A stretch of DNA of 64,000 nt, taken from positions 23,428 through 87,427 of the forward strand of contig JBPBQN010000082.1 of assembly GCA_050954865.1 (NCBI GenBank), read 5' to 3'. This DNA is from Mucilaginibacter_A sp050954865 (GTDB lineage: Bacteria; Bacteroidota; Bacteroidia; Sphingobacteriales; Sphingobacteriaceae). Positions 1-9,082 of the stretch are shown in pieces. Position numbers and translations under genes: made by a program. Below the pieces are notes generated by a model. That model was given only the letters and a program-made list of their open reading frames with translations, did no database searches and was not told where the DNA came from. How positions within the stretch are numbered: position 1 is the first letter of the stretch; the number at the start of each line of letters is the position of its first letter.

Positions 1-236
1 TCATTTCCATCTTCATAAAGATACTGATAATCAGTAGTTTCTACGCGTGCAATTTCTACTTCTTCATCTGTACGAAAACGGTATTCTACCAGTTTGCCGG
101 TTTTTACGTTGCGCATACGCGCCTGATAGAAAGCGCGTAAATTGCCCGGCGTACGGTGGATAAATTCTTCTACCTGAATCAGTTCGCCATTAAAACGCAG
201 GATGTTACCATTTTTTATATCAGATGCCTTAGCCAT
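1..236 (-). CDS. efp: Elongation factor P, N-terminal part (cut by window edge)
   Basis: EF-P relieves ribosome stalling at polyproline stretches. The visible 78 residues start MAKASDIKNGNILRF and run through the KOW-like domain I, ending in YQYLYEDGN; domains II and III lie beyond the left edge. The loop that reaches the peptidyl-transferase centre reads HRTPGNLRAF. Aligned to the E. coli loop KPGKGQAF, the tip residue that is Lys34 there is Asn here. The conserved Pro-Gly pair is kept. It is the last gene of the lipid A gene run, 111 bp behind the ABC ATPase, and may have its own promoter in that gap. Identification is firm. Confidence 0.93.
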   Translation of the reverse strand, partial: MAKASDIKNGNILRFNGELIQVEEFIHRTPGNLRAFYQARMRNVKTGKLVEYRFRTDEEVEIARVETTDYQYLYEDGN

Positions 237-334
237 AATCCGTTTAATTTTTCAGAGCCGCAAAATTAGCAATCAGCCCGAAAGAAACAAACAGCTGAAT
301 TTGGGTTGATTAAAACTTTCACTGAATTTATGCC

Positions 335-348
335 GGTAAAAACAGCAT
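335..348 (+). repeat. Dispersed 14-bp motif copy
   Basis: GGTAAAAACAGCAT, preceded by AATTTATGCC. It overlaps the end of the ABC ATPase gene, in the gap before efp. Confidence 0.75.
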
Positions 349-974
349 CAGGATTTTTGTTTATAATCCAGAATATTCAGTCGGTCTTTGCAGAAACTGT
401 ATTCGTGTTCCTGGTTGGAGCAGATGATCGTTAACCGATTTGCAGAAAACTTTTCGATCAGTTTTAAGTACCAGTCAAGTCCTTGCGTGTCTAAATTGGC
501 GGTCGGTTCGTCGAGCATTAGCAATGGCGTATCGGCACAAAAAGCCAGCGCCAGTTTTACGCGCTGCTTCATGCCGGAAGAAAAATAACGGATCAATTTA
601 TTTTTACTGCTTTCCATTTGCAGCAATTCGATAATTTGGTTTCGATCCACTCCAGCAGCATATTTTTTAAATTGAAAATGAAAATCGATGACTTCCGTTA
701 AACTAAATTCTTCAATCAGTTCCAGATAAGGCGCAGCCAAACTTACGTGCTGGTAAACTTGTTCAATCTCAACAGTTTTATGCTGATAAAAGAAGCTTAT
801 TGTTCCGGCAGAAGGCGACAAACTACCGTTCAAAATTTGTAATAAAGTAGATTTTCCGGAACCGTTGATACCTAAAATGGCGTAAGTTTTGGGCTGAGAA
901 AAAGTATAATTGATATTCCTGAAAATCCAGTCGCGATTAAAACGCCGACCTAAATTTTCGAGAATAATTTCCAT
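348..974 (-). CDS. ABC transporter ATP-binding protein
   Basis: A 208-residue stand-alone ABC ATPase. Walker A is GINGSGKST (residues 35-43), the signature is FSSGMKQRVKLAL near residue 130, and Walker B is LLMLDEPTA near 153. It is short for the family and has no membrane domain, so it must pair with a permease encoded elsewhere; none lies in the window. It follows lpxA by 18 bp on the same strand, which suggests co-transcription with the lipid A genes, but the substrate cannot be read from the sequence. A near-copy of the dispersed motif (GATAAAAGAAGCTT, 785-798) lies inside the gene and is read there as SFFYQ. Confidence 0.85.
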   Translation of the reverse strand: MEIILENLGRRFNRDWIFRNINYTFSQPKTYAILGINGSGKSTLLQILNGSLSPSAGTISFFYQHKTVEIEQVYQHVSLAAPYLELIEEFSLTEVIDFHFQFKKYAAGVDRNQIIELLQMESSKNKLIRYFSSGMKQRVKLALAFCADTPLLMLDEPTANLDTQGLDWYLKLIEKFSANRLTIICSNQEHEYSFCKDRLNILDYKQKS

Positions 975-992
975 TCCTTCAGTTTTTCAAGT

Positions 993-1784
993 TTAAAATG
1001 AGGAAGGATTGCCGAAACCTTTCATAATTCCACGGTTGGAATTTCTGATAAAATCTAAAATTTCATCACGAATTTCTGTTGGTTGCCGTTCTGCTTCGAT
1101 CATGTACAAAGCATTACTCAGATTGTGTTTTTTAACGAAAATTGTACGGTAAATATCCTGAATTTCATTGATCTGTTCCGAAGAGTAACCTCTCCTGCGC
1201 AACCCAACGGAGTTGATGCCAACGTAAGAAAGCGGCTCGCGGGCAGCTTTTACATACGGCGGTACATCTTTTCGTACTAAAGAACCGCCGGTAACAAAAG
1301 CGTGCGCGCCAATCTGGCAAAACTGGTGTACGGCAACCATTCCGGCTAAAACCACATAATCACTAATGGTTACGTGCCCGGCCAACGTAGTGTTGTTAGA
1401 GAAAATGCAGTTATTACCAATCTGGCAATCATGGCCAACGTGGCCATAAGCCATAATCAGGCAATTATCACCCACAACGGTTTTCCAGCGGTCTTTTGTG
1501 CCACGGTTAATGGTTACACATTCTCGAATGGTGGTGTTGTTGCCGATTTCAGCCGTGGTTTTTTCTCCGGCAAATTTCAAATCCTGCGGAATGGCAGAAA
1601 TTACGGCACCCGGAAAAATACGGCAGTTTTTACCAATGCGTGCACCATCCATAATAGTAACGTTGGAGCCGATCCATGTTCCTTCGCCAATTTGCACATC
1701 ACCATAAATGGTCGAAAAAGGTTCAATCACCACTTGATCTGCAATTTTTGCATCCGGATGAATATAGGCTAAAGGCTGGATCAT
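993..1784 (-). CDS. lpxA: UDP-N-acetylglucosamine acyltransferase LpxA
   Basis: First committed acylation of lipid A: transfers an R-3-hydroxyacyl chain from ACP to the 3-OH of UDP-GlcNAc, in the cytosol. The 263 residues are mostly left-handed beta-helix hexapeptide repeats ([IV]GxxxxI pattern) followed by a helical C-terminus (YSSEQINEIQDIYRTIF). The catalytic histidine region is YGHVGHDCQIG. Length is normal for LpxA. Its ATG overlaps the TGA of lpxC/fabZ by 4 bp, a sign of translational coupling within the lpxD-lpxC/fabZ-lpxA run. Confidence 0.96.
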   Translation of the reverse strand: MIQPLAYIHPDAKIADQVVIEPFSTIYGDVQIGEGTWIGSNVTIMDGARIGKNCRIFPGAVISAIPQDLKFAGEKTTAEIGNNTTIRECVTINRGTKDRWKTVVGDNCLIMAYGHVGHDCQIGNNCIFSNNTTLAGHVTISDYVVLAGMVAVHQFCQIGAHAFVTGGSLVRKDVPPYVKAAREPLSYVGINSVGLRRRGYSSEQINEIQDIYRTIFVKKHNLSNALYMIEAERQPTEIRDEILDFIRNSNRGIMKGFGNPSSF

Positions 1785-3181
1785 GCGTTTTTGTATCTAA
1801 CAATCTGGGCCATCAATTCGGCTTCTACTACTACTTTATCGCCAACGGTGCCAACACCTTTCATCTGTGCAATGCCACGGCGGATGGGTGCCAGCAAATC
1901 ACACTGAAAAACAACGGTATCGCCGGGCAAAACTTTATCTTTAAAACGCGCATTTTCGATCTTTAAAAACAGCGTTAACCAATTTTCCGGATCAGGCACG
2001 GTGTTGAGTACTAAAATTCCGCCGGTTTGCGCCATGGCTTCAATCTGCAAAACACCCGGCATTACCGGTGCGCCTGGAAAATGGCCTGCAAAAAAAGGCT
2101 CGTTCATGGTAACTGCTTTTACGCCAACTACGTGGGTTTTCGTTAGTTCCATAATCCGGTCGATCAGCAACATGGGTGGCCTGTGCGGCAAAATATTCAT
2201 GATTTGCACCGTATCATAAACCGGCTTCGTGTTTGGGTTATACTGATAAAAGGTTTTTTTAGAACGCTCTTTTTTAATCAATGCTTTTATTTTTTTGGCG
2301 AAAGCAATATTCGCTGCATGACCGGGACGCGCGGCCATAATATGACCTTTTAGCGGAACACCAACCAAAGCCAGATCACCAATCATGTCTAACAACTTAT
2401 GACGTGCTGGTTCGTTTTGATGACGAAGTTCGATGTTATTTAAAATTCCCTGCGGAGCAACATCGATGTCTTTACGATTAAACAAGGTAGCCAAGTGCTG
2501 CAGTTCTTCTTGGTTTACATCGCGATCAACTACCACAATAGCATTGTTAATATCGCCGCCTTTTATTAAGTTATGCTTTAATAGCATTTCCAATTCGTGC
2601 AAAAAGCAGAAAGTACGACAGGAAGCGATTTCACGGCGAAACTCCGTAATGGTAGAAATACTGGCGTGCTGACTGCCTAAAACCGGCGAATTATAATCAA
2701 CCATACAAGTAAAGCGGTAATCATCCAGCGGCATAGCAACCATATCAACTTTACGATCTGGTTCTGAATAATGGATGTTGTATGGAATGCTGAAATACTC
2801 ACGCTCAGCATCTTGCTCTTTAAACCCAACTTCCACCAAAGCATCTACATATTGCAGCGAACTGCCGTCCATTATGGGTGTTTCCGGTCCGTCCAGATCA
2901 ATCAGCACATTATCAACTTCTAAACCAACCAACGAAGCCAAAACATGCTCAACTGTATTTACAGAAGCACCATTTTGAGTAATTGTAGTACCGCGGGAAG
3001 TATCGGTTACGTTATCTACATCGGCATCAATTATCGGCTGACCTTCAATATCTATTCTTCTGAACTTAAAGCCGTGATTTTCGGGAGCCGGACGGAAAGT
3101 TAAAGTTACTTTCTCGCCTGTATGCAAACCTGTTCCCGAAACAGAAACTTCAGCTTTAATAGTTCTTTGTTTTGTGTTCAT
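1781..3181 (-). CDS. lpxC/fabZ: Bifunctional LpxC deacetylase / FabZ dehydratase
   Basis: A fusion typical of Bacteroidota. The N-terminal about 310 residues are LpxC, the zinc-dependent UDP-3-O-acyl-GlcNAc deacetylase (zinc motif TVEHVLASL; DGPETPIMDGSS; RPGHAAN near the end of the domain). The C-terminal about 150 residues are FabZ, the 3-hydroxyacyl-ACP dehydratase (LPHRPPMLLIDRI and the catalytic FFAGHFPGAPVMPG with His, then IEAMAQ). I chose the ATG at 3181 (MNTKQRTIKAEV); the reading frame also extends to a TTG at 3190. The gap to lpxD is 12 bp and the gene overlaps lpxA by 4 bp, so the three form an operon. Confidence 0.96.
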   Translation of the reverse strand: MNTKQRTIKAEVSVSGTGLHTGEKVTLTFRPAPENHGFKFRRIDIEGQPIIDADVDNVTDTSRGTTITQNGASVNTVEHVLASLVGLEVDNVLIDLDGPETPIMDGSSLQYVDALVEVGFKEQDAEREYFSIPYNIHYSEPDRKVDMVAMPLDDYRFTCMVDYNSPVLGSQHASISTITEFRREIASCRTFCFLHELEMLLKHNLIKGGDINNAIVVVDRDVNQEELQHLATLFNRKDIDVAPQGILNNIELRHQNEPARHKLLDMIGDLALVGVPLKGHIMAARPGHAANIAFAKKIKALIKKERSKKTFYQYNPNTKPVYDTVQIMNILPHRPPMLLIDRIMELTKTHVVGVKAVTMNEPFFAGHFPGAPVMPGVLQIEAMAQTGGILVLNTVPDPENWLTLFLKIENARFKDKVLPGDTVVFQCDLLAPIRRGIAQMKGVGTVGDKVVVEAELMAQIVRYKNA

Positions 3182-3193
3182 ATTTATCAAATA

Positions 3194-4255
3194 TTATTGC
3201 TGAGGCTTCATATAAAGTTCGGAAGCTTGCTGCAAATCGGCCAGTTGTTTTTCCAGCTCTTGTATTTTTTTCTCCAGTTCGGGCAAACGGTTTACCCGGA
3301 TTTGCGATCGCATGTGATCCTGATAATTGGTTGCCGGCGCACCGGCCCATTTTTTATTTTCTTCTTTAATGGATCTGCTGATGCCGGATTGTGCCTGCAC
3401 CTGCGAACCTTTGGCAATATTGATATGTCCAACAACACCAACTTGTCCGCCCAAAACCACGTTTTCGCCAATTTTGGTACTGCCGGAAATGCCGGTTTGC
3501 GCTGCCACAACGGTATTGCAGCCAATTTCTACATTATGCGCAATTTGAACTAAGTTATCCAGTTTCACGCCTTTGCGAATGATAGTTGAACCCATCGTGG
3601 CACGATCAATTGTAGTATTTGCACCGATTTCTACGTCATCCTCAATAATTACATTACCAATCTGGGCTATTTTTTGATAACTGCCATCACCTTGCGGCGC
3701 AAAACCAAAACCATCACCGCCAACAATTACGCCCGAATGCAGCGTAACATCATTACCGATTTTACAATCGAAATAAATTTTTACTCCGGCAAAAACAGTA
3801 ACATCATTTCCTAAGACAACATCCGCAGCCAGGTAAGAATTTGGGTAGATGCGGCAATTATCACCCAAAACAACATTTGCGCCGATATATGAAAACGCAC
3901 CGATATAAACATCTTTTCCCAGCTTTGCGGTTGGATGGATATAACTTGGCTGCTCAATGCCTGGTTTGGCCAGTTTGCTTTGGTTGTATTTATCGAGCAA
4001 AATGGAAATGGCGATGTACGGATTTTCTACCCGAATCAAGGTAGCATTTACAGGTTCTGTTAAAACCTGTTCCCGATCAATAATAATGATTGAAGCCTGC
4101 GTGGTATATAAATACTGTTCGTATTTTGGGTTAGCCAGAAAAGATAAACTTCCGGCTGTAGCTTCTTCAATTTTAGCCAGCTGATTAACCGTAACTTCAG
4201 GACCTTCAACAGTTCCGTTTAACAATAAGCTGATCTCAAGTGCGGTTAATTGCAT
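3194..4255 (-). CDS. lpxD: UDP-3-O-(3-hydroxyacyl)glucosamine N-acyltransferase LpxD
   Basis: Third step of lipid A synthesis: N-acylation of UDP-3-O-acyl-glucosamine. The 353 residues show the LpxD layout: an N-terminal uridine-binding domain (to about residue 100), a hexapeptide left-handed helix, and a C-terminal helix ending QLADLQQASELYMKPQQ. The catalytic histidine is in VQIAHNVEIG; GDGFGFAPQ is the conserved nucleotide/pantetheine region. It sits directly upstream of lpxC/fabZ and 62 bp downstream of the HD hydrolase. Confidence 0.95.
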   Translation of the reverse strand: MQLTALEISLLLNGTVEGPEVTVNQLAKIEEATAGSLSFLANPKYEQYLYTTQASIIIIDREQVLTEPVNATLIRVENPYIAISILLDKYNQSKLAKPGIEQPSYIHPTAKLGKDVYIGAFSYIGANVVLGDNCRIYPNSYLAADVVLGNDVTVFAGVKIYFDCKIGNDVTLHSGVIVGGDGFGFAPQGDGSYQKIAQIGNVIIEDDVEIGANTTIDRATMGSTIIRKGVKLDNLVQIAHNVEIGCNTVVAAQTGISGSTKIGENVVLGGQVGVVGHINIAKGSQVQAQSGISRSIKEENKKWAGAPATNYQDHMRSQIRVNRLPELEKKIQELEKQLADLQQASELYMKPQQ

Positions 4256-4317
4256 CGGACAAATTTAATTCTAAATATCAAAGCAGCAAATTATTAAAAA
4301 CCGCTGGATTTTGTTTG

Positions 4318-5544
4318 TTACAAACCTTTAACTACACATAAAACATACTTTACCACCCGTTTAGAAAGGGAAATTAAGTTTGAGTTATCGCTTGCGTCGG
4401 CAATATCCTGCACTTCGCCGTTTTTTAGCAAAATCCGAATGTTTTCGTCGCCTACTTTATACGCATCATTTACTACGCGATCCGTAAAAACGTAATAACC
4501 AGCATCTTCTTCATCCAGCAAATCCAGTTTTTGAATCGCCTGATGTTTAAGCCGAACTGTTAATTCCAGATCTGGCGGCATATTGGTTAACTCTACGCGA
4601 TACAGATTGCGGTTGATAAAACGCGAGCAGAGATCAGACAAGATAAAATCCGAATGGTTTACCCAAACTTTTACGGCTGATAAAATATCGGTATCATCCA
4701 GATCGATAAAAGCATCCAGATGTCGCGGATCATTTATGAATGCTTCTTTTACCACACTTTTTTGGAGGAAATGCGCCAGTGCCGGCGTGGCAAAAAGTTC
4801 AAACTTATTTAAAGCCAGCAAACGGCTGCGTTCCAGTATTTTTACCAGCAGCATTTCTGCGGAAATAACGGTTTTATGCAGATAAACCTGCCAGTACATC
4901 AGCCGGCGCGCAATCAAAAATTTCTCTACGGAGTAAATGCCTTTTTCTTCCACCACAATATAATCATCCATAACATTCAGCATTTTGATGATGCGGTCGA
5001 AACTGATCACGCCTTCCGAAACGCCGGTAAAAAAGCTATCGCGGTTCAGGTAATCCAACCGGTCAATATCCAGTTGTCCGGAAACCAACTGATGCAGAAA
5101 ATGCCGTTGATAAGTATCGTTAAATATCTTGATGGCCAATGTTAGCCGCCCGTTAAACTCTTTATTTAACCGGTCCATCAATAACTCGGAAATGATTTCG
5201 TGCGATACTCCTTTTACCAGTGTATTTTCGAGCGCATGTGAAAACGGACCATGGCCGATATCGTGCAGCAAAATGGCAATTTCTACCGCTTCTTCTTCCT
5301 CCGCAGAAATTTCGGTGCCTTTGCTGCGCAGCGTTTCCACAGCCAAACCCATCAGATGCAGCGCGCCCAAAGCATGATGAAAACGCGTATGCAGCGCGCC
5401 GGGATACACTAAATGCGTCATTCCCAACTGTTTGATGTAGCGCAACCGCTGGAAATAACGGTGTTCTACCAGATCAAAAATAAGTTCGGTTGGTATGCTG
5501 ATAAATCCGTAAACAGGATCGTTGATTATCTTTTTTTTATTCAA
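4318..5544 (-). CDS. HD-domain phosphohydrolase (dNTPase/SAMHD1-like)
   Basis: A 408-residue metal-dependent phosphohydrolase. The HD motif is complete: RFHHALGALHLM (first His), ILLHDIGHGPFSHALE (His-Asp), and a later conserved QLDIDRLDYLNRDSFFTG segment as in dGTPase and SAMHD1-type enzymes. The substrate is not visible from the sequence. No ATG fits the N-terminus; the conserved start MNKKKIINDPVYGF begins with TTG at 5542-5544. It heads the lipid A gene run and is divergent from porX with 140 bp between them, so promoters for both should lie there. Confidence 0.85.
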   Translation of the reverse strand: MNKKKIINDPVYGFISIPTELIFDLVEHRYFQRLRYIKQLGMTHLVYPGALHTRFHHALGALHLMGLAVETLRSKGTEISAEEEEAVEIAILLHDIGHGPFSHALENTLVKGVSHEIISELLMDRLNKEFNGRLTLAIKIFNDTYQRHFLHQLVSGQLDIDRLDYLNRDSFFTGVSEGVISFDRIIKMLNVMDDYIVVEEKGIYSVEKFLIARRLMYWQVYLHKTVISAEMLLVKILERSRLLALNKFELFATPALAHFLQKSVVKEAFINDPRHLDAFIDLDDTDILSAVKVWVNHSDFILSDLCSRFINRNLYRVELTNMPPDLELTVRLKHQAIQKLDLLDEEDAGYYVFTDRVVNDAYKVGDENIRILLKNGEVQDIADASDNSNLISLSKRVVKYVLCVVKGL

Positions 5545-5684
5545 AATAAAGCGGACTAAAAGGATGCGATTTAGCTAAATTTTGCCTGATCCGCTTCCTT
5601 TTTTTGTGTTAAAATTTGTTAATTTATATTACTTCGGCAACAAAACGTTGTCATACAGGTTTAAATTTTAAACATATTACTACC

Positions 5685-7238
5685 ATGCAGGATACAACCA
5701 TTTTATGGGCTGATGATGAAATTGACTTTCTGAAACCACATATACTTTTTTTAAGCGAAAAGGGCTATCAAATTAAAACCGCCACCAACGGAACCGACGC
5801 GGTTGACCTCTTCAAAAATAACAATATTGATCTTGTTTTTTTAGATGAAAATATGCCGGGTTTAACCGGTTTGGAAACGCTTACAGAAATTAAAAACCTG
5901 AATGCGGATGTGCCGATTGTGATGATTACCAAAAGCGAAGAAGAGCATTTGATGGAAGATGCCATCGGCTCAAAAATTGATGATTATCTGATTAAACCGG
6001 TTAATCCGAAACAGATTTTGCTCACTATTAAAAAACTGACTGAAAACAAGCGTTTGGTTACGGCCAAAACGACGATGGGTTATCAGCAGGATTTCCGGAC
6101 GCTGGGTATGAGCCTGAATGATAACTTGAGTTACCAAGAATGGACAGATGTTTATAAAAAACTGATTTACTGGGAATTAGAACTGGAAAAACTGGAAGAT
6201 GCCGGTATGCACGATATCCTGACGTTGCAAAAGGCAGAAGCTAATACGCAATTTTCCAAATTCGTCGAAAAAAATTATCTCAACTGGATAAAAGATCAGG
6301 AAAAAGGGCCGATGCTTTCGCACCAGTTGTTTAAAAAGAAGGTTTTTACGCAGTTAAATACAACCGCGCCAACGTTTTTTATCCTGATTGATAATCTGCG
6401 TTATGATCAGTACCGCATCATCCACCCGATTATTTCCGAATATTTCCGGCTGGAAGAAGAAGACACCTATTTCAGCATTTTGCCAACCGCCACACAATAT
6501 GCGCGCAACGCCATTTTTTCCGGCTTGATGCCGCTGGATATGGAAAAACGCTTCCCGGAAATGTGGCAGAATGACGAAGATGAAGGCGGTAAAAACTTGT
6601 TTGAAGAACAGTTTCTAGGCGATCAGATCAAGCGGACTTTGCGTAAAGACATCAAATATTCGTACCACAAAATTTTGAATATTGATGAAGGCCGCGCGCT
6701 GAATGATTCTATTAGCAACCTGATGCAGAACGACTTGAACGTGGTGGTTTACAATTTTGTGGATATGCTTTCGCACGCACGTACCGATATGCAAATGATC
6801 CGCGAGCTGGCCAGTGGCGATGCGGCTTACCGTTCCTTAACGCTTTCCTGGTTTGAACATTCGCCGCTGTTTGATCTGCTGAAATATCTCGCTCAAAAAC
6901 AGGTTAAAGTGGTGATTACAACCGATCACGGAACCATCCGCGTAAAAAATCCAAGCAAAATTATTGGCGACCGCAACACCAACACCAATCTGCGTTACAA
7001 ACAAGGTAAAAACCTGAATTACAACGCCAAAGAGGTTTTCCACATTCGCAATCCGCACGATGCGATGCTGCCGAAACTGCACGTCAGCTCTAGCTTTGTG
7101 TTTGCCAAGGAAGATAAATACTTCGTTTACCCTAACAATTTTAACCATTTTGTTAATTTTTATAACGAAACTTTCCAGCACGGCGGCATCAGCATGGAAG
7201 AAATGATTGTGCCGATTGCCACTTACGGCCCAAGGTAG
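5685..7238 (+). CDS. porX: PorX: response regulator with PglZ domain
   Basis: Two-component regulator of the Por/type IX secretion system. The first 120 residues are a receiver domain with acidic pocket ADDE, phospho-acceptor Asp54 (VFLDENMPG) and Lys in LIKPVNP. The C-terminal part is a PglZ domain of the alkaline phosphatase superfamily (TFFILIDNLRYDQ, VVYNFVDMLSHAR, VITTDHGT). 517 residues, the usual PorX length. I start at the ATG at 5685 (MQDTTILWADDE); the frame opens earlier at 5616 but the extra residues are not conserved. A partner histidine kinase (PorY) is not in the window. A terminator follows at 7291. Confidence 0.93.
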   Translation: MQDTTILWADDEIDFLKPHILFLSEKGYQIKTATNGTDAVDLFKNNNIDLVFLDENMPGLTGLETLTEIKNLNADVPIVMITKSEEEHLMEDAIGSKIDDYLIKPVNPKQILLTIKKLTENKRLVTAKTTMGYQQDFRTLGMSLNDNLSYQEWTDVYKKLIYWELELEKLEDAGMHDILTLQKAEANTQFSKFVEKNYLNWIKDQEKGPMLSHQLFKKKVFTQLNTTAPTFFILIDNLRYDQYRIIHPIISEYFRLEEEDTYFSILPTATQYARNAIFSGLMPLDMEKRFPEMWQNDEDEGGKNLFEEQFLGDQIKRTLRKDIKYSYHKILNIDEGRALNDSISNLMQNDLNVVVYNFVDMLSHARTDMQMIRELASGDAAYRSLTLSWFEHSPLFDLLKYLAQKQVKVVITTDHGTIRVKNPSKIIGDRNTNTNLRYKQGKNLNYNAKEVFHIRNPHDAMLPKLHVSSSFVFAKEDKYFVYPNNFNHFVNFYNETFQHGGISMEEMIVPIATYGPR

Positions 7239-7252
7239 ATGCTTCTTTTATC
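7239..7252 (-). repeat. Dispersed motif copy, exact
   Basis: ATGCTTCTTTTATC on the plus strand, so GATAAAAGAAGCAT on the minus strand. It begins one base after the porX stop codon. Confidence 0.85.
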
Positions 7253-7290
7253 GATGTTTTTTTATATTTGATTTATAAATTGAATTTTCA

Positions 7291-7324
7291 AAAAAGCTCA
7301 GAACCAAACGGTTTTGAGCTTTTT
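7291..7324 (+). terminator. Rho-independent terminator of porX
   Basis: Stem of about 10-15 bp (GCTCAGAACC with GGTTTTGAGC) around loop AAAC, followed by TTTTTC; the A tract on the 5' side pairs with the T tract. Confidence 0.85.
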
Positions 7325-7347
7325 CTTTTGAAACTTATTTAAAAAGA

Positions 7348-7764
7348 ATGACTGATTTTATTTATTCTGAAAAAGATATAGCACAAGCCGCAAAGCATTT
7401 AATTTCCTCCGTAGAAAACCAAAAAATCCTCCTTTTTTACGGCGAAATGGGTGCCGGCAAAACTACTTTTATCAAAGCTTTTTGTGCGGCTTTAGGTGTG
7501 AAGGATACAGTTTCGAGTCCTACTTTTTCCATCGTCAACGAATATCATTATCATGAAGGAATTGTTTATCATTTTGATTGCTATCGACTTAAAAATCAAA
7601 CAGAAGCTTTGGATTTAGGTATGGAAGAATATCTGTATTCAAACGAATACTGTTTAATCGAGTGGCCGGAGAAAATTCCTGATTTACTGCCCGAAAATTA
7701 TCTCCGGATCAATATTGAAATTCAGCCTGATCAGCAGCGAAAATTAACAATCACGAAAGTTTAA
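7348..7764 (+). CDS. tsaE: tRNA t6A synthesis ATPase TsaE
   Basis: ATPase component of the TsaBDE complex that makes threonylcarbamoyladenosine at A37 of ANN-decoding tRNAs. 138 residues with P-loop GEMGAGKTT (32-40), VSSPTFSIVNEY and the conserved HFDCYRLK and LIEWPEKI segments. Length is typical. It is followed 54 bp later by alanine dehydrogenase, an arrangement also seen in relatives. The ATG at 7348 is 24 bp after the porX terminator, so it must be transcribed from within or right after that hairpin, or by read-through. Confidence 0.94.
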   Translation: MTDFIYSEKDIAQAAKHLISSVENQKILLFYGEMGAGKTTFIKAFCAALGVKDTVSSPTFSIVNEYHYHEGIVYHFDCYRLKNQTEALDLGMEEYLYSNEYCLIEWPEKIPDLLPENYLRINIEIQPDQQRKLTITKV

Positions 7765-7818
7765 TCTCGATTTCAGCTTATATTTGCTTAATTTCAGCAA
7801 CCCGAAATTGGAAAAAAT

Positions 7819-9045
7819 ATGAGTTCAGGTACTTTAAGCGGATTTTCCGACATCGCAAAGCAGGCCATGATGCAGCCGCAGGAATCGATGCTGGAGGTGA
7901 GAAACAAGAAAAATAAGCTGTACATCGGCATCCCGAAGGAAACTTCTTTTCAGGAAAACCGCATTGCCATTACGCCGCTTTCGGTAGCTACGCTGGTTAA
8001 CAATGGCCACACCGTTATCCTGGAATCTAACGCTGGAATGGGCGCCAATTTTACCGATAATAATTATAGCGAGCAGGGCGCACAGATTGTTTATAATACT
8101 GCGCAGGTTTATCAGGCAGATATTATTTTGAAAATTGCGCCACCAACACTGGTCGAAATCGGGATGATGAAGATGAACCAAACGCTCATTTCCGCGCTGC
8201 AAACTTCTACTATCAAAGCCGAATATTTGCATGCTTTGATCAGCAAAAAAATAACTGCTCTTTGTTTTGAAAATTTGCAGGACGAAGGCGGCACGTTAAG
8301 CGTTGTGCGCGCCATGAGTGAGATTGTTGGCGCTACTTCTGTTTTAATTGCGGCCGAATATTTAAGCAACGTTTTTAACGGCAAAGGTTTGATGCTGGGC
8401 GGCATCACCGGCGTTCCGCCAACCGAAATTGTGATTTTAGGAGCAGGAACCGTAGGCGAATATGCTGCCAGAACCGCTATTGCTTTAGGTGCAGAAGTGA
8501 AGGTTTTTGATCCTTCCATTTATAAGCTGCGCCGCTTACAGAATAATATCGGCAGTCGGGTTTTTACATCTGTTATTCAGCCAATTGTGTTGGAAAAAGC
8601 CATTACCACCTGCGATGTTGCGATTGGTGCGATGCGCGCCAAAGCTGGGCGCAGCCCGAGTTTGGTATCCGAAGAAACGGTAAGCAATATGAAACCCAAT
8701 TCGGTTATTATTGATGTCAGCATCGATCAGGGTGGCTGTTTTGAAACTTCCGAAGTAACCAACCATACCAACCCAGTTTTCCGCAAATACGATGTAATCC
8801 ATTATTGCGTGCCTAATATTGCTTCCCGCGTAGCGCGAACCGCAACTTATGCTTTGACCAATATTTTTGCACCGATTTTGCTGGATATCGGCGAGCACGG
8901 CGGACTGAAAAACGTAATTTGGGAGAAAGTCGGCGTGCGCAATGCGGTTTACATTTATCAGGGACATTTAACGAGTTCGGTTTTTGGCGAACGGTTTAAC
9001 ATCCCAAGCAAGGATTTGGATCTGCTGATCGTTTCTAACCTATAA
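7819..9045 (+). CDS. ald: Alanine dehydrogenase
   Basis: NAD-dependent interconversion of L-alanine and pyruvate plus ammonia. 408 residues with the AlaDH/PNT N-terminal domain (GIPKETSFQENRIAITP, with substrate Arg) and the NAD-binding domain (ILGAGTVGEYAARTAIALG, residues about 210-228, then KVFD). It has about 35 extra residues at the N-terminus compared with the classic 370-residue enzymes, as in other Bacteroidota proteins. It is a stand-alone AlaDH, not a transhydrogenase subunit, because the C-terminus ends soon after the conserved VPNIASRVARTATYALTN segment. Confidence 0.92.
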   Translation: MSSGTLSGFSDIAKQAMMQPQESMLEVRNKKNKLYIGIPKETSFQENRIAITPLSVATLVNNGHTVILESNAGMGANFTDNNYSEQGAQIVYNTAQVYQADIILKIAPPTLVEIGMMKMNQTLISALQTSTIKAEYLHALISKKITALCFENLQDEGGTLSVVRAMSEIVGATSVLIAAEYLSNVFNGKGLMLGGITGVPPTEIVILGAGTVGEYAARTAIALGAEVKVFDPSIYKLRRLQNNIGSRVFTSVIQPIVLEKAITTCDVAIGAMRAKAGRSPSLVSEETVSNMKPNSVIIDVSIDQGGCFETSEVTNHTNPVFRKYDVIHYCVPNIASRVARTATYALTNIFAPILLDIGEHGGLKNVIWEKVGVRNAVYIYQGHLTSSVFGERFNIPSKDLDLLIVSNL

Positions 9046-9053
9046 ACACGCCA

Positions 9054-9067
9054 ATGCTGTTTTTATC
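9054..9067 (-). repeat. Dispersed motif copy, ACAGCAT variant
   Basis: Plus-strand ATGCTGTTTTTATC followed by GCCCCAAATTTG. It lies in the 37-bp gap between alanine dehydrogenase and the next gene. Confidence 0.8.
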
Positions 9068-9082
9068 GCCCCAAATTTGTTC

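Noticed and set aside
5616..5684. 23-residue N-terminal extension of PorX
   Set aside because: The receiver domain begins right after the ATG at 5685 and the total length then matches PorX.
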